64,000 nucleotides of DNA from Chloroflexota bacterium. Its GTDB lineage: Bacteria > Chloroflexota > Anaerolineae > Promineifilales > Promineifilaceae. Positions 25,775 through 33,675 of this stretch are shown piece after piece (the first letter of the stretch is position 1; each line of letters begins with the position of its first letter). Location: NCBI GenBank assembly GCA_014584575.1, contig JACTMP010000016.1:1-64000 (forward strand). The letters run 5' to 3'. A program made the translations under genes and the position numbers. A model generated the notes under the pieces. It had not been told where the DNA came from. It saw only the letters and a program-made list of their open reading frames with translations, and searched no databases.

Positions 25775-27553
25775 CTAAGGAACCAGCGGCCAAAAGAGCG
25801 GCAAAAACAAGAGCGTGGCAATCAAAATCACCAGATTCAACGGCGCGCCCACCCTTGTATAGTCCGAGAACCGATACCCGCCCGGCCCCAAGACCAACAC
25901 ATTCGCCTGGTGCCCCACCGGCGTCAGAAAGCTGGTAGACGCGCCAATCACTGTCGCCAGCACAAACGCCTGCGGGCTGGCCCCCAATTCCAGGGCAATA
26001 TCAATCACAATCGGCACCATCAACACCGTCGCCGCCGCATTAGACATTGGCTCCGTGATCAGGCCGGCCAGGATGTAAATGGCCGCCAACGTCGCCAGCA
26101 GCCCCAACCCGGCCGTCGCCCCCACAATCAGGTCGGCCAGGAAACGGGCCGTGCCGGTTGTCTCCATGGCCGTACCCAGCGGCAGCATACAGGCGATCAG
26201 AAAAACGCTGCGCCACTCGATGCTCTGGTACGCTTCATCCATGTTCAAGACGCCGCTCAGCACCATCAGCGCCACGCCAATCACCATCGCCAACGAAATG
26301 TGCATTCCGCCCAGGGTGGTCAGCGCCAGCACCAGCAGCATAATGCCCACCGCCAGCGGCGCTTTTTCCCGCCGTCGCTGTTCCAGCTTCACCGGCTCCA
26401 TCACCAGAAAGTCGTCCCCCTCTTGCAGCGCCGCCAGGCGGTGGCGCGGCCCTTGCAGCAGCAGGGCGTCGCCAAATTGCAGTTCCACCTCGCTTATCCG
26501 CTGAAAGATCACCTCACCCTGCCGCCAGATGGCCAGGGCGGTAAAACCATAATGGTCACGGAAGCGCATCTGTTTTAGCGAACGGCCGGCCATCGAAGAA
26601 CGCGGCGAAAGCGTGGCTTCCACCAGGTCCATCTCATTGCCCTTCATCACCAGGTCGGCTTCTTCGCCCGCTTCGGGAACCAACCCCAGCGCCTCTTGCG
26701 CCTGCACCAGGTCTTTGGCCGATCCTTCCACAACCAGCAGGTCGCCCGCCGCCAGGCGCACGTCCGGTAAGGGGGTGATGCGTTTTTTGTCGTTGCGAAT
26801 GATGGCCAGCACGGAAAGGCCATATGTCGCGCCCAGACGTGTTTCGTAAAGCGCCTGCCCCGCCAGCGGGCTATCCTCTGAAACTCTGACCTCGCTCACA
26901 TATTCGCGTAAGCGGCGGGTTTGTATATCTTTGACCGGCTCGTAAGCAGGCAGCAGGTGGCGACCGATGAAAACCATATAAAGAATACCCGCGCCAAACA
27001 CCACAATGCCGGTAGGCAAAAAGTCAAAGAAGGCGAAGGACTCCAGGCCACGTTCGGCCAGAATGCTGCTGGCCAGGATGTTGGGCGGGGTGCCGATGAG
27101 CGTCAGGTTGCCGCCCAGCAGCGAGGAGAAGGCCAGGGGAATGAGCAGTTTAGAAAGGGGGATTTTGGTTTGGTGGGAGATACCGGCGACGGCGGGCAGA
27201 AGCACGGCCGTTGCCCCAATGTTATTCATAAACGCCGACATCAACCCGCAGGTAAGCATGATCACGGCAATCAGCCGCGCCTCACTGTTCCCTGCCAGCC
27301 GCGCCACCTGTTTACCCAACATATCGGCCACCCCTGTCTTAAACAGGCCGCCGGAGACGATAAACACCGCCCATACCGTGATCACCGCCGGATTGGCAAA
27401 ACCGGCGAATGCTTCAAGCGGTGTCACCAGCCCGGTAATAGTCAGGGTGATGAGCACCAGGAGCGCCACCACGTCTACCCGCAGCTTCTCCGTGGCAAAG
27501 AGAACAATAGCGGCAATCACGATGAACAAAGTCAGGGCAATTTGTGGCGTCAT
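25775..27553 (-). CDS. SLC13/DASS-type permease with two RCK_C domains
   Basis: 592 aa. Hydrophobic helices at both ends enclose a soluble centre (about 205-380) with two RCK_C (TrkA-C) modules: VRVSEDSPLAGQALYETRLGATYGLSVLAI and EATLSPRSSMAGRSLKQMRFRDHYGFTALAI. The N-terminal MTPQIALTLFIVIAAIVLF, the GTPPNILASSIL motif and the C-terminal TPVGHQANVLVLGPGGYRFSDY are typical of the SLC13 family, which imports anions such as sulfate or dicarboxylates with sodium. The substrate is not predictable. It sits 39 bases after a longer paralogue and is probably in the same operon. Confidence 0.9.
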   Translation of the reverse strand: MTPQIALTLFIVIAAIVLFATEKLRVDVVALLVLITLTITGLVTPLEAFAGFANPAVITVWAVFIVSGGLFKTGVADMLGKQVARLAGNSEARLIAVIMLTCGLMSAFMNNIGATAVLLPAVAGISHQTKIPLSKLLIPLAFSSLLGGNLTLIGTPPNILASSILAERGLESFAFFDFLPTGIVVFGAGILYMVFIGRHLLPAYEPVKDIQTRRLREYVSEVRVSEDSPLAGQALYETRLGATYGLSVLAIIRNDKKRITPLPDVRLAAGDLLVVEGSAKDLVQAQEALGLVPEAGEEADLVMKGNEMDLVEATLSPRSSMAGRSLKQMRFRDHYGFTALAIWRQGEVIFQRISEVELQFGDALLLQGPRHRLAALQEGDDFLVMEPVKLEQRRREKAPLAVGIMLLVLALTTLGGMHISLAMVIGVALMVLSGVLNMDEAYQSIEWRSVFLIACMLPLGTAMETTGTARFLADLIVGATAGLGLLATLAAIYILAGLITEPMSNAAATVLMVPIVIDIALELGASPQAFVLATVIGASTSFLTPVGHQANVLVLGPGGYRFSDYTRVGAPLNLVILIATLLFLPLFWPLVP

Positions 27554-27592
27554 CTTTTCCCTTGCTGTGGCCGGTTTCCAACCAGGCCACTG

Positions 27593-29947
27593 TTAAAAAG
27601 GCCAGAACACAGGCACAAACAGTACCGCCAATACCAACACCACTACCGTCAGGGGAATCCCTACCTTGAGATAATCGCCAAAGCGGTAGCCGCCCGGCCC
27701 CATAATCATCACATTGGCCGGGTGGGAGACCGGGCTGGCAAAGCTGGCCGAAGCAGCAATAGCCACCGTCATCATCAGCGGGTAGGGAGACAGGTTGAGG
27801 TCGCTGGCCGTGTTAAAGGCGATGGGGGCCATCAGCACCACCAGGGCGGCAGTGGGGATGATTTGCGTCGCCAGCGAGGTCAGGACAAAAAGGCCGGCGA
27901 TGACCACATGCGGCCCCAGCCCGCCAATGGCAGAAATAAAGCCGCTGGCCAGGAAGCTGGCCGCCCCCGTCTGCTCCATGGCAATGCCCAATGGCAGCAT
28001 CCCGGCGATCAGAAACACGGCCGGCCATTCAATAAAGCGATACGCCTCCTCCATCGTCAGGCAGCGGCTCAGCACCATCAGCGTGGCGCCAATGACGGCG
28101 GCAATGGAGATGGGCAGCCAGCCCATCAGCACCGGCAGCAGTATGGCAGCCATAATGAGCAGGGCCAGCGGTGCTTTTTCCTGGCGCAGCGGCGCCTGGG
28201 CGGATTGGGTCAAGACCAGGAAGTCTGGCTCGCTGCCCAGCACGCGCAGCTTCTCGCGGGGGCCATAGAGCAGAATGCCATCGCCAAATTGCAGCGGCAC
28301 GTCGCGCAGATTAGCATGGATGGGGTGGCCTTCGCGCCAGATGGCTAATACGGTCAGTCCATATTTTTCGCGGAAATTAAGCTGGCGCAGGCTTTTATTG
28401 CGCAGGGTAGTGTAGGGCGAAAGCACCATTTCCGCCAGCCCAATTTGCTCTGATTCCAGACTGGCCAGATCAGGTAACACGTCGCTCTCAATCTCCACTT
28501 CTTGCAGGCCGCGCAGCGTCAGCAGATCATCTGGTTTGCCTTTGATCAGGACAGTATCCCCGGCGGAAAACAGTTCTTCCGGCTCTGGAGTCAGGTCGGT
28601 TTCCCCGTTGCGGATTACGGCCAATATGTTCAGGCCAAAGGCGTCTCCCAGGCGGCTTTCGGCCAGCGTTTGCCCGTCCAGAGGGGAATCAGCCGGGATT
28701 TGCAGGGCCATCAACTGCTCTGGCAGCCGGTAATTTTCGGCCAGTTCGTCATCGGTGAGCAGGCGGAAATTTTGAAAATCGCTGGCGTTTTGAATGGTTT
28801 CCAGCGACGGCCGTAGCCCCTGGAACAATAGCACATCCTCAGCCTGCAACACGGTGTCTGCCAGATTGGTGCGGTGCAAGACGCCCCGCCGCCAGATCGC
28901 CTTGACGTTGACGCCAAAACGGCCGCGTAGTCCACTTTGGTAGAGCGTTTGCCCGATCAGGGCCGAGCGAGGCGAAAGGTGCGCCTCGGCCAGGCCGATC
29001 TCCTGGGCAATTAGCTCCTCTAGGGCCGGGGCAATGGGGCGGGGGATGAGTTGTTGACGGCCGTGTAACTCCGCCAGATGATCGGCCCGCCCCTGCACAA
29101 TCAGCCGGTCGGCCGGTTGCAAGATGGTATCGGGACGCGGGGCCAGGTGGGTACGGCCGTTGCGCAATATCGCCACCACATTCAGCCGCAGCGCCGACCC
29201 CAACCGGCTGTCTGCCAATGTCATGCCCACCAGCGGCGAGTTGGCCGGGAAACGAATCACAAAGCTCCGATCCAGCAGCTCATAGGCACCGCTCAAATCC
29301 TTTTGCTGGCTGACCCGCATTTCCTGTTCGGGATTGCGCGACGGCAGCATCCGCCGACCAATAAACAGCACGTAGAGGACACCTGCTCCCAGGATCAATA
29401 CACCTGTCGGCGTAAAATCAAACAGGCCAAAGGGCGTTAAGCCGTACTCAGACAGAGCATCGCTCACCAGGATATTGGGTGGCGTACCGATCAAGGTGGT
29501 CAGCCCGCCTAGCAACGACCCCAATGCCAGGGGCATCAGCAATTTGGAAGGGGGATGGTTGATGCGCCGGCTGATGTCCATGACCACCGGCAGCAGCAGC
29601 GCCGCCACCCCCACATTGTTCATCACCGCCGAAAGCAGACCGGCGGTCAGCATGATCACCACCAGCAGCCGCGCCTCATTCTCGCCGGACAGGCGCATCA
29701 CCTGGCGGCCTACCAGATTGGCGATCCCCGTGCGCGACAGCCCGCCGCTGATGATGAACATGGCCCACACCGTCACCACCGCCGGGCTGCTGAAGCCGGA
29801 GAGCGCCTGGGTAGGCGTCACCAGCCCCGTCAGCGCCAGGCTGCCCAGCACCAACAAGGCGATCACGTCCATGCGTAACCGCTCGCTGATAAAGAGGATG
29901 GTAGCCAGCAGGAGAATAGCCAGGGTAAGAGCGATTTGGGGCGTCAT
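27593..29947 (-). CDS. SLC13/DASS-type permease with four RCK_C-like domains
   Basis: 784 aa, paralogous to the next gene along its whole membrane part (MTPQIALTLAILLLATILF ... SPVSHPANVMIMGPGGYRFGDY). The soluble insert is about twice as long and holds four RCK_C-like repeats. These begin near FPANSPLVGMTLADSRLG, AHLSPRSALIGQTLYQSGLRG, IPADSPLDGQTLAESRLG and VLSPYTTLRNKSLRQLNF. The doubling suggests an internal duplication of the regulatory unit. Transport of an anion driven by sodium is expected from the family; the ligand for the RCK modules is unknown. Confidence 0.9.
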   Translation of the reverse strand: MTPQIALTLAILLLATILFISERLRMDVIALLVLGSLALTGLVTPTQALSGFSSPAVVTVWAMFIISGGLSRTGIANLVGRQVMRLSGENEARLLVVIMLTAGLLSAVMNNVGVAALLLPVVMDISRRINHPPSKLLMPLALGSLLGGLTTLIGTPPNILVSDALSEYGLTPFGLFDFTPTGVLILGAGVLYVLFIGRRMLPSRNPEQEMRVSQQKDLSGAYELLDRSFVIRFPANSPLVGMTLADSRLGSALRLNVVAILRNGRTHLAPRPDTILQPADRLIVQGRADHLAELHGRQQLIPRPIAPALEELIAQEIGLAEAHLSPRSALIGQTLYQSGLRGRFGVNVKAIWRRGVLHRTNLADTVLQAEDVLLFQGLRPSLETIQNASDFQNFRLLTDDELAENYRLPEQLMALQIPADSPLDGQTLAESRLGDAFGLNILAVIRNGETDLTPEPEELFSAGDTVLIKGKPDDLLTLRGLQEVEIESDVLPDLASLESEQIGLAEMVLSPYTTLRNKSLRQLNFREKYGLTVLAIWREGHPIHANLRDVPLQFGDGILLYGPREKLRVLGSEPDFLVLTQSAQAPLRQEKAPLALLIMAAILLPVLMGWLPISIAAVIGATLMVLSRCLTMEEAYRFIEWPAVFLIAGMLPLGIAMEQTGAASFLASGFISAIGGLGPHVVIAGLFVLTSLATQIIPTAALVVLMAPIAFNTASDLNLSPYPLMMTVAIAASASFASPVSHPANVMIMGPGGYRFGDYLKVGIPLTVVVLVLAVLFVPVFWPF

Positions 29948-30192
29948 GCGTTTCCTTTTTCGCCGGTTTTTGTAACGGGCCGCCAGTTACAGGTTTATTT
30001 GAGGAGGCTGTTTGATGCCAAAGATTATACGCAAGCTACCCGGCGGGGCAAAAGAACTGGAAGGGTCATTCGGATAAATACACAGGGCTATGTTGATTTG
30101 CCTGCACTGCCTACCAGTTTGTGTGCACCAACAAACAGCAAAGTGATTGTGTTTTGTTCCTGGTTTGGCTAGAATCAGCGCAAAGGTGCGCT

Positions 30193-30570
30193 ATGTTTCA
30201 GATTATGGTCGAACACAAAGGGGAATGGCCGGATAGAGGGCCAATGCAAGTAACCGCTCAATGGCAGGGTGAAATCCGCATTGCGCCAGAAGTAGCCCGG
30301 CGTAAAGCCAGAGCATTTCTCGCCGGGTATGTTTCCATGATGGTACTGCCCGGCGAACCGGTCTTGATTGTTACGCCATCTCCCATCTGGCGTATACCGG
30401 CTCAACTTCACTTGCCGGGAATTGGACAGGCAGCCACATTAGGCGAAATTGACGTGGACGCAATGACCGGAACTGTGCTTGAGCTAGACCCAGATGTCAT
30501 TCAAGGAATGCAAACGCGCGCCCATGAATTTGCTGCCCATCTCACACCACACGCAACAACGCCAGGCTGA
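30193..30570 (+). CDS. Small hypothetical protein ahead of the C39-like gene
   Basis: 125 aa from ATG 30193 (MFQIMVEHKGEW). It is a soluble, mixed alpha/beta sequence with no helix long enough to cross a membrane and no recognisable motif. It includes WRIPAQLHLPG and LGEIDVDAMTGTVLELDPD. The 3' end overlaps the start of the next gene by 47 bases in another frame, which points to coupled expression. A TAGAAT (30172-30177) is a possible -10 box. Confidence 0.6.
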   Translation: MFQIMVEHKGEWPDRGPMQVTAQWQGEIRIAPEVARRKARAFLAGYVSMMVLPGEPVLIVTPSPIWRIPAQLHLPGIGQAATLGEIDVDAMTGTVLELDPDVIQGMQTRAHEFAAHLTPHATTPG

Positions 30571-30985
30571 TTGTTTGGCTGCCTGCGCCGCCATGGTGTT
30601 GGCTTATTGGCAACGGCCGTTGCCCTATGCACAACTACTGAAACGATTGCGGATTGGCCCTGCTGGCGCCCCTTACCACAACCTGAAATACCTGGCATCA
30701 TCCGACCTTGTAGTGCAAATTCAATCAGGTCAGCTAATGGATCTTGTAAGTTGCCTCGATGCCCAAATCCCCCCTGTCGTTTTCGTCCATACCGGCGAAT
30801 TATCTTACTGGACGGAAAAAACCGGCCATGCGCTCCTGGTGAGTGGCCTGGATGAAGCCTTTATCGCCTTGCATGATCCTGCCTTTGCCGACGCGCCAAA
30901 ATTCATTTCCACTGCCGAATTTGAACTCGCGTGGCTGGAAATGGACCAATTCTATGCGGTGCTAAAACCAAGCACAAAGTCGTAA
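30524..30985 (+). CDS. C39-like papain-fold cysteine peptidase domain protein
   Basis: 153 aa from ATG 30524; an ATG 30 bases upstream is less likely. It opens with QQRQADCLAACAAMVLAYWQ, where Gln14 or Gln12 and Cys17 match the oxyanion Gln and catalytic Cys of peptidase C39. TGHALLVSGLDEAFIALHDPAF then supplies His102 and Asp118. The full C39 catalytic set is present with no ABC transporter domain and no signal peptide. It may process a peptide, possibly the product of the overlapping upstream gene, but that is a guess. Confidence 0.75.
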   Translation: MNLLPISHHTQQRQADCLAACAAMVLAYWQRPLPYAQLLKRLRIGPAGAPYHNLKYLASSDLVVQIQSGQLMDLVSCLDAQIPPVVFVHTGELSYWTEKTGHALLVSGLDEAFIALHDPAFADAPKFISTAEFELAWLEMDQFYAVLKPSTKS

Positions 30986-31146
30986 CAAGCGATTTTAGTT
31001 TTGCCACAAACGGCCGTATCCCCTTTTCTTTTTGTCCTTCCCATTTCTGCAACAAGAAAAAGAAATTGGCGTACATGTATGTGATAATTTTCACAATCAC
31101 TGCGTTTTCATCGTTATACCTACTCTGTAGACCTGAGGCGAAATCA

Positions 31147-32181
31147 ATGTCCCCCACGTTAGCTTCTTATCAAACCTTGCACGCCCAACGCCGGTCAATA
31201 CCGGTTTCTATTCCAGAGGAACAAATTGTTGTTCCCGCTGTTGACGCCATGTCCAGCGCCGCGTTGGCCGCCGCCATTACCAGGGCGTCCAGCAGCCAGA
31301 CCTACTTTACCATTCGTTACCTGGTGGATCGGCCGTTGGTGGCCGACGCCTACCGCGCCTATGCCTATTTTCGCTGGGTGGATGATATGGTAGATGAAAG
31401 TGGCATCGCTGCCGCCGGGCGGCTGGCGTTTTTGCAACGACAGCAGGAGATTGTGGCCGGCTGTTATCAGGGCGGGCGACTAACAGATTTGTGCCCCCAG
31501 GAACAAATGGCGGCTGATCTGATTGGCGGTGATGATGAGGTGAACAGCGGCCTGCGTACCTACATGGAGCAGATGATGGCGGTGATGGTCTTTGACGCCG
31601 GCCGTAAAGGGCGACTCATCAGTGAACCGGAACTGGACGGCTATACACGGGCGCTGGCTACGGCCGTGACCGAAGCCCTGCACCACTTCATCGGCCATGA
31701 CGATGTATGTCCACCGGACGAGGCCCGTTACCTGGCGGTTACAGGGGCGCACATCACCCACATGCTGCGCGATATGGTGGAAGACACGGCCGTTGGCTAC
31801 ACCAACATCCCCTGCGAGTACCTGGAAGCTCACGGTCTGGCCCCGACCAATATGCACCATCCTGCTTACCGCGACTGGGCGCGGCAGCGGGCGCAGTTGG
31901 CCCGCCATTATTTTGTTGCCGGACGAACATGCCTGGCGCAAATGCACAATCGCCGCCGCCGGTTGGCCGGTTTTGCCTACATCAGCCGCTTTGAACTGGT
32001 GCTGGACGCCATTGAAAAAGACAACTATTACCTCCGGCCGGAATATCCGGAACGGAAAAGCAAACGGGCGGCGCTGAAGTTGGGGTGGACGGCCGTGAGC
32101 CAATACCTCGGCCTGGCCGCTCGATTATCTGAAGCGAACGGCGATTTGGAGAATCACCCAACAACGGAGACAACACAATGA
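31147..32181 (+). CDS. Phytoene/squalene synthase family enzyme
   Basis: Start ATG 31147 (MSPTLASYQTLH); the open frame begins earlier, but that part overlaps the previous gene. The product has 344 aa. The two aspartate-rich boxes that bind diphosphate through magnesium are seen: AYFRWVDDMVDE (about residues 75-86) and HMLRDMVEDTAVGYTNIP (about 205-222). These enzymes join two prenyl diphosphates head to head to make squalene, dehydrosqualene or phytoene. The next gene overlaps by four bases and encodes the matching desaturase, so a carotenoid product is likely. The chain length (C30 or C40) cannot be told by eye. Confidence 0.88.
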   Translation: MSPTLASYQTLHAQRRSIPVSIPEEQIVVPAVDAMSSAALAAAITRASSSQTYFTIRYLVDRPLVADAYRAYAYFRWVDDMVDESGIAAAGRLAFLQRQQEIVAGCYQGGRLTDLCPQEQMAADLIGGDDEVNSGLRTYMEQMMAVMVFDAGRKGRLISEPELDGYTRALATAVTEALHHFIGHDDVCPPDEARYLAVTGAHITHMLRDMVEDTAVGYTNIPCEYLEAHGLAPTNMHHPAYRDWARQRAQLARHYFVAGRTCLAQMHNRRRRLAGFAYISRFELVLDAIEKDNYYLRPEYPERKSKRAALKLGWTAVSQYLGLAARLSEANGDLENHPTTETTQ

Positions 32182-33662
32182 ATACCCCTTCTGTTATCGT
32201 CATTGGCGCGGGTATTGGTGGCATCGCTACGGCCACGCATCTGGCGCAGCGCGGCCTGCATGTGACTGTTGTGGAAAAGAACGGCCGTCCCGGTGGCCGT
32301 TGTGACCGCTTTACACGAGAGGGACATCATTTTGACGCCGGGCCAACCCTGTTGGTGATGCCGCTGGTGTATGAGGCGGAGTTTGCCGCCCTGGGCGCAT
32401 CGGCCGCGGAGATGCTGGCCTGGCAGCGGGTAGACCCCACCTATCACCTGGTCTTCGACGACAACAGCCGCCTGACGCTCACCTCGGATATGAAACGGAT
32501 GCAGGAGCAGTTGGAGCAAATGGAGCCAGGCAGTTTTGGCGGCTTCTTGCGTTATCTGGACGAGGGGCATCGCCATTACCACCTGGCCATGGCAAAGCTG
32601 GTAAACCGGGACTTCCGCCGGGCGACGGAGTTCTTTTCACCGCTCAATTTGCCGCTGTTACATCAGATCAAGCCGCTGGCGAAACATTACAACCATATGT
32701 CCCGCTACTTTGCGCAGCCGCGCCTGAAGGCGGCCTTTACCTTCCAGGATGTGTACATGGGGTTGAGTCCTTTTGAAGCGCCGGCCACCTTTTCGATGAT
32801 GCCCTACACGGAACTGGCGCACGGCGTCTGGTATCCAAAAGGTGGCATGTATCGCATTGTGGAGTCGCTGGTGGAACTGGCGCTGGCGGCGGGTGTGGAG
32901 TTTGAATATGACACGGCCGTCAGCCAGATCATCACGCAGGGGGCAAAGGTGAAAGGGGTGGTGTTGGCCGACGGCCGTAGCCTGAAAGCGGACGCGGTGG
33001 TAGCCAATGCCGACCTGCCCTACGTCTACCAAAACTTGTTGCCGCCCAACGGCATGACCCGGCGGCTGCAAAAGAAGCGATACTCTTGCTCCGTCATCAG
33101 CTTTTTCTGGGGTGTGGACAAAAGCTACCCGGAACTACCGCCGCACACTCTTTTTCTGGCCGATGACTACCGGGGCAACTTCGACAGCATCATAGATAAC
33201 CTGACCATACCACAAAGCCCCAGCCTCTACATCCACGCCCCGGCCCGGCTGGACGCCGCCATGGCCCCGCCCGGCCAGGACACCCTCATCGCCATTGTGC
33301 CCGTCGGCCATCTGGATGAAACGGGCGAGCAGGATTGGCCGGCCATGCGCGCCCAGGCGCGGCAGATCGTCTTGGAACGTCTGGCTGGTTTGGGCATGGC
33401 CGAACTGCCCGCGCACATCAAGTTTGAAACAAACTACACGCCGCTCTCCTGGCGCAAGCGATATAACCTGACAAAGGGAGCCACACACGGCCTGGGCCAC
33501 AATCTGCTGCAACTGGGATATTTACGGCCGCATAACCGCGACGCGCACTATCGAAATCTTTACTTTGTGGGGGCCAGCACCCACCCCGGCACGGGTGTCC
33601 CTACGGCATTGGTCTCGGCGCGGCACACGGCCGTGCGGCTGCTGGAAGAACTGGCGCATTAA
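32178..33662 (+). CDS. crtI: Phytoene desaturase (CrtI-type) FAD-dependent oxidoreductase
   Basis: 494 aa, starting in an ATGA overlap with the synthase. The N-terminal FAD-binding motif VIVIGAGIGGIATATHLAQRG is followed by VVEKNGRPGGRCDRF and HHFDAGPTLLVMP, as in CrtI/CrtN. The C-terminal consensus is HNLLQLGYLRPHNRDAHYRNLYFVGASTHPGTGVPTALVSARHTA. CrtI-type enzymes desaturate phytoene or dehydrosqualene to coloured carotenoids. The choice between CrtI and CrtN is open. It converges on the Ser/Thr kinase gene with a 13-base gap. Confidence 0.9.
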   Translation: MNTPSVIVIGAGIGGIATATHLAQRGLHVTVVEKNGRPGGRCDRFTREGHHFDAGPTLLVMPLVYEAEFAALGASAAEMLAWQRVDPTYHLVFDDNSRLTLTSDMKRMQEQLEQMEPGSFGGFLRYLDEGHRHYHLAMAKLVNRDFRRATEFFSPLNLPLLHQIKPLAKHYNHMSRYFAQPRLKAAFTFQDVYMGLSPFEAPATFSMMPYTELAHGVWYPKGGMYRIVESLVELALAAGVEFEYDTAVSQIITQGAKVKGVVLADGRSLKADAVVANADLPYVYQNLLPPNGMTRRLQKKRYSCSVISFFWGVDKSYPELPPHTLFLADDYRGNFDSIIDNLTIPQSPSLYIHAPARLDAAMAPPGQDTLIAIVPVGHLDETGEQDWPAMRAQARQIVLERLAGLGMAELPAHIKFETNYTPLSWRKRYNLTKGATHGLGHNLLQLGYLRPHNRDAHYRNLYFVGASTHPGTGVPTALVSARHTAVRLLEELAH

Positions 33663-33675
33663 AAATCTGGCGCGG

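Noticed and set aside
26921..28348. 475-codon plus-strand frame over the two SLC13 genes
   Set aside because: Antisense to two well-supported permease genes; the composition (His/Gln/Arg) is that of a shadow frame.
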